Assembly (NCBI GenBank): GCA_964019425.1
Contig: OZ025846.1
Span: 496,001 to 560,000 of the forward strand
DNA: 64,000 nucleotides
Direction of reading: 5' to 3'
Source: Flectonema sp. DT1601
Taxonomy: Eukaryota > Euglenozoa > Diplonemea > Diplonemida > Diplonemidae
Shown here one piece after another: positions 1 to 9,217 of this stretch; positions within the stretch are counted from its first letter, which is position 1, and the number at the start of each line of letters is the position of its first letter. The notes beneath the pieces are model-generated. The model did no database searches and was not told the DNA's origin. It saw only the letters and a program-made list of their open reading frames with translations. The translations under genes and the position numbers were made by a program.

Positions 1-1
1 C

Positions 2-1745
2 GCTGTTACAGAAAATGGTAAAACGGGAACGTTATCATTTACACACAGAATTTGCAACCACGCAGTCCGCGTTTCAGGTGTCTTCGACGGGACGGCAATA
101 GTGGAGAAGGATATAAGTTCACAGACTGACACGGCACTCATTCAGGACATACCGAGTGTCTGCTCGCTGACGTTGGCTCTGCAATCACCGCAGTTTGTTG
201 AGGGGGGGGTGTCATTTTGTCCGGAAGTAACTTGCGGTGGCACAAAGAGAGTTGCATGTGTACAAATGGAAATCTCCAACCCATGTTACGATATTACATC
301 TTGTAGAGGATGTGTTGAGAATGACAGATGTATTTGGTGTGGCCTTGATTCAACATGTCTCTTAAAGAAAGGAAACTACGACAAATGTGAAAGCTGTGGA
401 GTAGGCGTCATCACAAGTAATCAACAATGTCCAGGAACTGACAGACCCGGACCAACACCAATCCCACCAGTTGCAAACAATCAAGCACTCGACTGCTCAT
501 CATGTAATAATCCTAGTTTGAATTCAAATACTGGTGTAGTTAGTTGTACTTGTGGTATTAAAGTCACAGCTGTATCAACTGCTAGGTTAGGAAATCTGGT
601 ATTTAAATCTACGGAGTGCTCAGGTGTATTTTCTGTTGGAGGAGAATTTGATGGCAACGTCATTCCTGAACGCAATGTTAGATCAGGCGATGCGATACCC
701 TTAGACAATACCTTCTGTTCAACTACCATCACATTCAATGAAGTTGTGTTCTCTGAATCAGGTGTTCACATATGCTCAGTCATGACTCTCTGTGACGGTC
801 TTGCCATCTACACTGGTTGTGTTCAAATGCAAGAAAATGACTCTTGTAAAGATTCATTATCTTGTGGTGATTGTTTGACTAATTCAAGGTGTATTTGGTG
901 TTTATCAACGGGAAGGTGTCTAATTAAAAGTATTCACGACGGTACTAAAGACAAGTGCTCTATTTGTACCGGACAAACCCAAGCACAACAACAGTTCTGT
1001 CCTGTTGGTGATACACCGATTCCAGCTGGTGTAAGAGATGGGTGTTCAGAAGGTACTACATTTAATAGCTGTTTGTCAATTGGATGTCTGTGGACATCCC
1101 TTGGAGTCTGTAATGCTGAGGTATCTCCGCCAGTATCTGTAGCACCTGGCGCTTCTGGTGGAAACAAACAAGATCCAGACATTCATAAACAACCAGGGTT
1201 CTTAAACCCTGTTCGTGATAGAATAACAGGAGGCCGTACTCACAAAGAATCCACCTACGATACTGAAACTGATCGCTCTATTGATGAACAACGAGTATCA
1301 AAAGATAACGGAGACTACACAGTCGTAATTCTGTTAGGTGTGATTGGTCTCGTGTTTTTATTCATATTGGGTTGGTGGGGAAGACGGTATGTTACCTTTT
1401 TTTTTTTTTTAGAAACCCAACAGGAAAGTAAACTTTTAAAACTCTATAACCAAAAAACAGATTGCATCGAACAAATAAGGAAATCGACGCTGTTGCTGAA
1501 GCTGAAAGACGAGTTATGGAAAGACAGCAACCAGACACACCAACATCCATGCGTTTGGAAGCTGAAGCAGGTCCAGAACCGGATGCGGCTGAGATGGATG
1601 CTATATCAGTGGGAGATGTATGTTAGTTTGTTTTATGTAATAAATTATTGTCTTTTGTTGAGTAGTATAAAACACTCAAAAACAGGAATTTCGACACAGT
1701 TCAGTAACAGACCCACGAGGAGCAAACGGATTCATTGACGTCTAA
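2..1745 (+). CDS. PSI-repeat single-pass membrane protein, 3' part (partial at window edge)
   Basis: The frame is open from the window edge, so the 5' end is missing. Two cysteine-rich PSI/plexin-like repeats are visible at about nt 278-400 and 824-960. Each has the core CxxC...(D/S)RCIWC followed by a TCLLKK/RCLIKS strand. A shorter third cysteine block follows at about 1044-1115. A transmembrane segment at nt 1324-1383 ends in basic residues, giving a type I topology with an acidic cytosolic tail. Reading frame places two introns: 1387-1460 (GTATGT...AACAG) and 1618-1685 (GTATGT...AACAG), so exons are <2-1386, 1461-1617 and 1686-1745. Joining them restores one frame with tail text DAVAEAERRVMERQQ and an ending ANGFIDV-stop. 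Coding-looking sequence at about 1774-1842 (GCT GAG GAC TTC...) could be an alternative last exon. Extracellular recognition is a family-level guess; the ligand is unknown. Confidence 0.75.
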
Positions 1746-2489
1746 CAATTGATTCTATAATATCTTAATCACGCTGAGGACTTCGAATACGACCACGCTC
1801 GTCCAGATACCATCGTCTTGCAAAGAATGGGAGTGACATTTTGACTCGTGTAGGGGGATGTAAAGTTCAGAGTCTAGGGTTGCTTATTTCTACTCCGTCG
1901 TTTATTCTAATTGTGTGCTTTGAAAAAAAAAATCGAAATTTCCTTATTTACGTTCTCCCAGGTCGAGGATAATTCTCTCAGTATTTTGTATTAATCAGTT
2001 TTATTTTTATTTTTGTTTTTTTTTTTCTTTTTTCCTTTTGCAAAAAAAAAATTTCGAAAATTCGAAGGGAACAACTTTTTCTTAGTGTTTTGACTTGTTT
2101 CTGTCTTGTTTCAGGGTAAAAACTAAAAAAGGTCCAAACCGACAGGAAGAATTCGAAAGCTTGTATTCCTTGTCAGATTTCCTTATTTTACTCAGCGTAA
2201 CCATTTGTATTATTGTGGGTTGGCCTCATATACATTTTGTTCACATTATTTACTACATGACTATCATGAATTTTGAAGTTCAAAGTTATTTGCTGTTTTT
2301 TTTTCTTTCTCTCTTGTCTTTCTCGAGCATACTGTTAGCTAACTAACTAACTAACTAACTGTTTATTTTTGTTAAGGAATTGAGTGTCGCAGCCCATACT
2401 GTCTTCAGGGCTCTGCTGTTTCTTTTCCTCGGAGCAATATTATACACAAAAGCAACAATTCTTTTTTAGTTTTTGCTGACTTCCAATAC

Positions 2490-2523
<34 letters not shown>

Positions 2524-4259
2524 AATTCTGTTAAATGCCGAACATTGGAGAGGAAACATCTTTTTTTGCGTATTTCTTTTTACGACACGAACCATTCAAG
2601 ACAACGTGTTTGTTGGTTGTGGTGTAGATTTTCTGCAACACTCATTGCTTGTGTTCTTTTCGTTCTTGAAAAGTATGTTGTGCTCGTAATTGGCTGTTCT
2701 TGTGCGAATGTTTCCCTTTTTCTTTCTTTCCTTGTTTATTCGGATTACGTTACGTTACTTGGTTTGATAGTTCTGCAACTTCAACTAAACTCGTTTTTCC
2801 GTCACAATTGGTGTGTTAACATCGCTTGTCGCTAACGACGTGGTAACTTGGATACGAACCGATTAAACTGCCAAACTTTGCTTCAAAGCATTGGGTTTTT
2901 AGCAATCGCGTGTTTTCTGTTTTTTTTTCATTCTCTTCTCTATGAGTCTATCTTCCTCAAAACCAATGTTTATGTTGACGTTGCTAGTCTACAAACTGAC
3001 GTGAATATGTCGGAAGCTTTTTAAGTGATTGCAGCCTATGGACTTGATATAAGAAACCTTCATTGGACAAATGTCAAAAGGTACTGAAGAGGTACCTGAG
3101 TCAATGAATGTTTTTACAGCAGGAAACATTTTTGTTTCTATTAGTGGGTTGTGAACAAAGGAACTGAATGAGTTTTATTGACCTGCTCCGTGTCATAGTG
3201 CTGTGGCTTCTCTTATTATTAACTTCCTTCATGATGTTTTTTTTATCTTTTTTGTGTGTTCGGTCTATCTTCTTGAATTAGTTTTGTTTTTTGTTCTTTT
3301 TCGCCCACTTATGGTGAATTAAATCTTTGTCGGTAACATTCAAACTAATATTTTGTATTTTTTTTTTTTTTTCGTGAGGACCATTCTTTACCAAGATTGA
3401 ACCCACCACATCCCATGGGTCCAAACCCTGTTGCAGTTAAGTAAAATATGCCAATTTCATTTCGCTGCTGTAGTGCGACTATGAAAAAGAAAAAAAAAGG
3501 TTTGCTTTTTTTTTCATCGCGGTGATGCCCCGCCTGTCACTAAGACTGTGCCGTGCTTGTTGCAGTGACCCCTCTACCTTAAGTGATTTCTATCTTCCAT
3601 TTAGTCAAGTTTTCAGGTAGTAGCGGATTTGAGATATTATTGTTGCACAAAGACGATCTATTCTCCTCAGCAGCTGCATGTAGTTCCTTGTCGATTTGAC
3701 ATTTTCTTTTCACTCCTTTTGTTAATTTCCCGAAAAACAGAAGATTACGCTAACTCGAATCCTCTTGACCATGGCAATCGCTTACGACGGAAGAAACCTT
3801 CAAGATTAAAGTCTGCTTTTAGATTGGTTATTTCACGAGGACGCTTTCCCTTTTATGGCTTTACTTTGAATCATTCGATTTTCTGACCCCCCAGAGCTCT
3901 TTACTTGTGCTGTCATACTCTAGACGGGTTTCAACGCAGGGACCCTCCTGTGGCATGAAGATTTTTTTCTAAAGTTAAACTCTCTTACAACAGGTAAACT
4001 ACAAATGTTGTGAGACGAACTTAGTTGCCCAACTTGTTAAAAAGAAATAACCTGGTGCAAACTTGATTGCTAATTTCTTTTAACAGCCATCCGACGGAAT
4101 GGAAACATATTGGATTGTTGTTGCAGTTTCATTTACGAATTTTTTTTTTCAACATTTTTTACAAAGGGAAAGTTATGGCAAAAAAAAATTAAGTAGTTTT
4201 TTTTGCACCAGAATTTTTTTTTTTTTTTTTTTCAAGTGAAAATGACAACAAACAAGGAG
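1746..4259. other. Gene-free stretch, T-rich low complexity
   Basis: No convincing coding region was found. The open frames here translate poly-T runs or have hydrophobic low-complexity composition. A short (AACT)n microsatellite lies at about 2337-2360, and long poly-T runs occur at about 2491-2516 and 3358-3372. A possible alternative last exon of the PSI gene is at about 1774-1842. Confidence 0.5.
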
Positions 4260-4272
4260 TGTGGCAGCGTAA
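4260..4272 (+). promoter_or_regulatory. Candidate external Pol III promoter element upstream of tRNA-Sec
   Basis: The 13-mer TGTGGCAGCGTAA lies 23-35 nt upstream of the tRNA-Sec. In the eukaryotes where it has been studied, tRNA-Sec is usually driven by external elements (PSE, TATA) rather than internal boxes. The same 13-mer occurs in family-B repeats at 27701-27840 and 49581-49726, and a one-base variant occurs in the copy at 5553-5680. Calling it a PSE is inference from position and recurrence. Confidence 0.3.
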
Positions 4273-4294
4273 ACAAAAAAAATTTTTACACTTT

Positions 4295-4381
4295 GCCGGG
4301 ATGAGATCAGCTGGTGCTGGTTGCAGGCTTCAAACCTGTAGGTGGGGTGACCCACAGCGGTTCAATTCCGCCTTCCCGGTG
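4295..4381 (+). tRNA. tRNA-Sec: Selenocysteine tRNA (anticodon UCA)
   Basis: The 87-nt sequence folds as a eukaryotic 9/4 tRNA-Sec. The acceptor is a 9-bp stem (GCCGGGATG with CTTCCCGGT, including the T8:T mismatch also seen in the human gene). The D stem is 6 bp (ATCAGC/GCTGGT) with a TGGT loop. The anticodon arm is GCAGG-CTTCAAA-CCTGT with anticodon TCA at 4330-4332, the long variable arm is GTGGG/CCCAC, and the 4-bp T stem is GCGG/CCGC around TTCAATT. The anticodon-arm text GCAGGCTTCAAACCTGTAG matches animal tRNA-Sec. The discriminator is G4381, and CCA happens to follow in the DNA. It implies that this organism makes selenoproteins through the SelB/eEFSec pathway. No selenoprotein gene was recognised in the window. 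Confidence 0.95.
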
Positions 4382-4385
4382 CCAA

Positions 4386-4391
4386 TTTTTT
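4386..4391 (+). terminator. Pol III terminator of tRNA-Sec
   Basis: A run of six T begins 5 nt after the tRNA discriminator base, as expected for RNA polymerase III termination. Confidence 0.75.
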
Positions 4392-4577
4392 CCAACAAAG
4401 CCGTTTGATGGGGTTGGATGCTGCCCTTTTTCTTAATTTCTGTGAATTTTCTTTCAACAAAGAAAAAACTGACAGTTCAGATGCATATTTCTTTAGTATG
4501 ATTCACAAGGTTATTATTTCCCCCAATCATTAGGAGGCGGTACGAACCCCCTTGTAACCCACCCGCGATGATATCGG

Positions 4578-6221
4578 ATGGGGTGCGGGCAAAGTCAGGT
4601 GCGAGTTAGCGATGAGAAGATTGCGGCCGCTCCGGATCAAAAGAAAAAAAGGAGAAAAAAGAATGCCGACAAGAAAACTCATGATAAAGTTTTAGTGGGG
4701 AAAACAGGCAGCGAATTTCAGCAGGTGGTGCCAGCTTTTAGTCCAGCTTCAAGTGACAAGAAAAGTCACGGCAAGGGGAAGCGGAAAAAAAAGAAAAAAC
4801 GTTCGGGAAGCAAAGATAACACCATCGAGCTGAAATCTATGGACGCAGCGGGAAAGGAAAAGGAAGAAACCGATTTCAAAAAACGGGGAAGTAAAGTATC
4901 GAGAGCCAGTCAATCTCGGTCTATTCAGCAAACCACAGCAAACGCAGACACCCCATCAGAAAAGCCCCTAGTAAAGTATGACAGTGCGCATAACATGGCG
5001 AACAACTCACAAATTAAAGTAAAGATTCATTTGTGGCTCTCTGAACTCCTGCCAATCGACGCAGACGATGAGTCGCCATGCTGTGAAGTACAAGCCAGCG
5101 AGAAGGATGTAAGTTCACCTGTATGCCATTCGTGTTTGTGAATAAATCAAAAAAGTAAGTAATAAGGAAATAAGTAAAACTTCTAACCAACACAGAGATC
5201 GAGTGTAAGCTCAGATGTCCACACGTGCGTTAAGAAACTCAGCTTGTCGGAGGTCTCACAGACATCTGAAGAAAAGCGGCCGTCACTCTCGATTGTATGT
5301 CTTGTTTGTTTTGGTACTTTTATTGTTCTTCAATGGATCGGTATTTTTATCTACATTGTCTTTGACTTTTTTAAAACAAGATGGGTCCGGATATGGAGAA
5401 TTAAGTTGTGTTTAATTGTTTTTGTGTAAGATCGGCAGGACAAAATCAAAAAAAACCCGACAGGCTGAACTAGCTTGTGTTCCTAAGGCTTCCTGGCATC
5501 AATCATGCGCAGGTTCTACAGTCGTTCAGGTATGTTATTTATATTTTGTTATTACAAACCAATTGTTCAGTAGAAAGGGAATTGTGGCAGCGTTAAGTAA
5601 GATCCTTTATTAGGATTTTGTGCCGGTTGGTGCGCACAAGCAAAACAAAAGAATGAGTAAAAAGTAAAAAGATTAATAAAGACATTATTGTTGGCATTGG
5701 GTGATGCAAGCGAAATTCCAGGTCTGGCCATTTTCATTATGGACAGCAACTTAATTCATGGTCTCTGTTCCGTGCTCTTTGTGTTCCAGGCATCTCTTGC
5801 GTGGTGTGCTTGTGTTCGAGCGCATATGCTTTCCAGTCCCAGTTTCTTAGTAAGTAAGTCGGATACCTGATGTGCTCATCCGGCATGTGTTCTGTCCCTG
5901 TACTTTATATATTCCATTGATATTGAGTCGGCTCGGTAACTGACTATTTGGTCCTTACTTCACGGTTAAGGGCTGCTTGTGACGTTGTGAAGGAAGACAG
6001 CTGAGCGCTCATTAAAAATAACTCACTTATTCTTATAAATATACCAACAAACCAACAGTCTGGTGAGGAATGGATGTACCAACTTGACGAGCTTCAGAAA
6101 GAGTACGAAACAGGAGTATGTGTTTTATATTGTCTTTAAAAGATGTAATTCTGTTTTTTAAGTAAATGAAGGAAACTTACAATAATCAAAACAGCAACAA
6201 CAAAAAAAGAGGGGAGAGTAG
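4578..6221 (+). CDS. Lysine-rich MGCG protein, probably N-myristoylated; five exons
   Basis: The ORF starts MGCGQSQ, a good N-myristoylation/palmitoylation context, and runs into several lysine-rich blocks (KKKRRKK, KGKRKKKKKR). Its text is otherwise polar and probably disordered. Exons inferred from frame and splice sites are 4578-5108, 5196-5294, 5464-5529, 6059-6115 and 6195-6221. All junctions are phase 0 with GTAAGT or GTATGT donors and CAG acceptors. Later exons give RSSVSSDVHTC, AELACVPKASW and SGEEWMYQLDELQKEYETG. The assembled product is about 259 aa. The last exon is the least certain part. A family-B repeat sits in the 529-nt third intron. No known domain was recognised; a membrane-anchored basic adaptor is only a guess. 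Confidence 0.6.
5553..5680 (+). repeat. Family B dispersed repeat, divergent copy in an intron
   Basis: It shares TACAAACC..ATTGTTC.GTAGAAAG, TGTGGCAGCGT and the CCTTTATTAGGATTTT core with copies at 27701-27840 (+) and 49581-49726 (-). It lies within the intron 5530-6058. Confidence 0.7.
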
Positions 6222-8286
6222 ATCTAAAAAGACAGGTTCCTATATGGGTAAATCAGCTCAGAATTTGGATGAAACAGTGGTGAAGTAGCAAAGACTTAGG
6301 ATAACCTTTTCAGGTTGTCTGAGAAGTTTTTTTTTTTTTTTTTTTTTCGAAAGTTTTGTTTACACAAATCCTTACACACGGCAAAAAAAAAAAAAAAAGA
6401 AGAAAAAAAAGAAGAAATAAAAAAAGACCAGAATCCGATTGCCGTGAAATACCTGCGCTGCGCTGTGTAGCGCAGGTTTAATCCAACTTCTGTAGGCCTT
6501 TTGTACGAATAACAATCTTGAACACTCAGAAGGATCAGACACTTCGCTATGCTTAGTTATTGCGCACCTTTCAGCCGAGTAAAGCAGCATGAACGACTTC
6601 CATCGACAACAGAGAAAAAACGGGGTGTGTGGGGGAAGAAACAGATAAATACTTAAAACCCTGTAAGCTACGGAGTATGGCCTGGTATGCCCTGGACCAT
6701 TCTAATAGTTGAGATGAGTCATATCAGAGTGTGTGAAGTCGCGAGAAGTATTCTGCGTCGATTTATCGCTCGCACCCTGCCTCTCGTGTTCTGTGAAGGT
6801 CTCACGACACTCCTGCAGGGATTTGAGATATCTCTTCCTTCCACTTCGGATAGCAAAAGAAAAAAGGGGAAAAAAAAAAAACAAAAATAATAATCCAAAG
6901 CTGACTTTGTTTGTTTTTTTTATTCTTTTACACTATCGATTCTACTCGTTGTCTACAAAGGGAAAAAGAAGAAAAAAAAAGAATAAGACCTTCGAGCAAC
7001 AGAACTTGTTCCGTAGCTGAGGATGCGATGCATTCGTTTACCCTTTTCCCTTTTTAATTATTTTTCTATTTAACAAGTATTATGAGAGCTGAAAAAACTT
7101 GTTGGGGAATACCTATAATAACCTCCCTTAGTTAGTTTTGTCTCTCTAAGTCGGTTCACGGTTTCGCGATCAAACAATACATGTGTAGTTTAATGTATTT
7201 CTTACATTTTACTTTGAGACTGAAAAAGGGTTTTTTATTCTCTCCTTTGGGTTGCTAAGTTAAAAAAAGTTTATTATTAATTCTCTTAAGTGTAGATTAA
7301 AGCCTCTTGGGGAGTATGATGGCACGGTTTGGCCTGATTATCACACAAACCTTCGAGTCTTGGAAGACCCTCGTTGCTCGTATATCATCTAGTTGTCATC
7401 TATTTATGATTCTTCTCCGTTTCCTTTCCATTCCAAACCTTTTTTTTCTTTTTTTCTTTTTTTTTTTTTTGCATCAAGATTTTTCTTACTGTAGTACGTT
7501 GCACCATCCATGAGCTTTGGGAAGTCAAGTCTCTCTGGCTGATTATTTACAAAGGAATTTTCTTTTCAAAAAAAAAAAAAAAAACGAATGAAGGCCATTA
7601 ACAGAAAGTATAACGAATAGCCAAATCACTTTCTGTAGGTGTAGTTGAGTAGTTGTTTCTTGTTATCATTTCCTTATCAGAAAAAAAAAAAAAAAAAAAT
7701 CTTCATATCCGATCCTTTTGTCATTAACGTCCCCTCTCCGCAGCTCTCCTTTTAGTTTTTGAAGAGTTAGCATTGAATTAAAAAAGTATGAAGGAGAGTT
7801 CAGATAGTAGGGGATGATTTCCTGTAAAAACTGATTTCGTTGACTTGATTGGGTTGTTGGAAGAATGTAGCTCTCGTACAAGTAAATCAATATTATGAAA
7901 ATTTTTTCTTTTTTTTTTGAGTGATATTTGCTACTGACATTACTGCGAGCAAAGTCTGGCTGAATGATGCGGATGGAAATAATAAGTGATTGATGCTTGG
8001 TCATTTCTTATTATTTGTGGAAAAATATTACAAATTCTGTTGTGTGTCACTTCTTTTACAGCTTCCCGCATGCGCTGCCCAGCAAAACCCTTGCATGCTA
8101 TGGAAGAAAAAAAAAAAAAAAAAAAAAGGGAGTTCCTTGCCCAAATCACCAGACCCATCTTATTTACCCTTACACTCTACTACATAAATTATTTATTTCC
8201 TTTATGCCTGTCTCACCAATAGTAATAAATATTTTTTAGCGGAGGATAACTTTATTAATCACAACTAATTACATTTAACAGGTACG
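6222..8286. other. Gene-free stretch with one strong hairpin
   Basis: It consists of A/T-rich sequence with poly-A/T runs (for example 6329-6347, 7681-7699, 8106-8126) and no supportable gene. A perfect 9-bp inverted repeat ACCTGCGCT/AGCGCAGGT at 6451-6459 and 6469-6477, with a 9-nt loop, stands out in an unusually GC-rich patch. Confidence 0.45.
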
Positions 8287-8955
8287 ATGACTGACTTACG
8301 CAGTGATGATAACAGGTTTTTAATAAGAAAATCTGGTTACTGTGGACACATCCCGATGTTCAGGAGAACTGGTGGTTTGAGGGAAATCAAGCCAGAAATT
8401 AATCAAAGTAAGTGGTTATTTAAAACACATTATAAACAACCAAAACCGATCCTTAGAGAATCAGACATCGAAACAGAAAAACAACCTGAAAGGCAAAGTA
8501 AGAATATCTCTGCCTGGTCAATGCAAGAAGTTCCAGAGAGTAAACATCAATTTCCATTTAAACCAATGCCACGACCTGCTTCTTTAAAAAGAGTTGTAGG
8601 ATTTGGTGGTCATCGTCAAGGAGTTGCTTTTATAGCGGGGGAAACCTTTACTCAGGAGGAGATAATGACTTCATCTTTGAAGTCGTTAACTTACGAACCT
8701 GACAAATCAAAAGCTAAAGGAAGAAATCACACATACTCTCACAGCATAGTCGATGACAGTCTAACACAACAATCAATTTGTCTTGATAAGTATTTAGCTC
8801 CGCGTATTCCTGGTGGTCCTCCACTTCTTCGACTCTCAAGACGTCCAAATTCTGCGTCAGTCGCATCCGTCAGAAAATCTTGGCCAGCTTATCCGATCAT
8901 GAGAGGGCCTACCAGAGTGAAGTCTGGTGGTCACGATGTCTTTCTTGTTAATTAG
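8287..8955 (+). CDS. Putative flagellar microtubule inner protein-like (GYxGHxP motif)
   Basis: This is a 222-aa single-exon ORF starting MTDLRSDDNRF. Near the N-terminus it has SGYCGHIPMFRRTGG and, around residues 105-125, a second related segment GFGGHRQGVAFIAGETF. Paired GY(x)GH(x)P...G.TF segments resemble the CIMIP2/FAM166 (UPF0605) family of axonemal doublet inner proteins. The rest is basic and Pro/Ser-rich, as in many such filamentous proteins. The start is supported by an AACAG acceptor 5 nt upstream. The gene is clearly coding; the family call is motif-based and tentative. If right, the organism has a flagellum. Confidence 0.7.
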   Translation: MTDLRSDDNRFLIRKSGYCGHIPMFRRTGGLREIKPEINQSKWLFKTHYKQPKPILRESDIETEKQPERQSKNISAWSMQEVPESKHQFPFKPMPRPASLKRVVGFGGHRQGVAFIAGETFTQEEIMTSSLKSLTYEPDKSKAKGRNHTYSHSIVDDSLTQQSICLDKYLAPRIPGGPPLLRLSRRPNSASVASVRKSWPAYPIMRGPTRVKSGGHDVFLVN

Positions 8956-9217
8956 AATTATATTTATATACTTTATGGTTCCTTTATGCTCATAGGAGGG
9001 CTTTCCAGTCTTCATCCTATTTCGAACAGTATTCGTCTAACCTGCCAGTTAACCTTTCTTTTTCTTTTTTTTTAAGCAAGAAAGTGTTTTATTAATTAAA
9101 ACAGCAAGTCTCTTAAGAAAATATTTTCCCTTCTCACAGCACCTCCCCCACCCATCTGGTTAACTCCGGTTTCCAGTTGAAATCCTACGTAGTAATAGGA
9201 GGGCAGGTTTTGGAGAG

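Noticed and set aside
2095-2835. Hydrophobic open frames with long Phe/Leu runs
   Set aside because: They are translations of poly-T tracts without a plausible start context, normal composition or splice partners.
5688-5870. Possible extra exon in the third intron of the MGCG gene (ASLAWCACVRAHML...)
   Set aside because: It has an acceptor-like CAG and GTAAGT donor, but the text has no relation to the flanking exons and skipping it also preserves frame.
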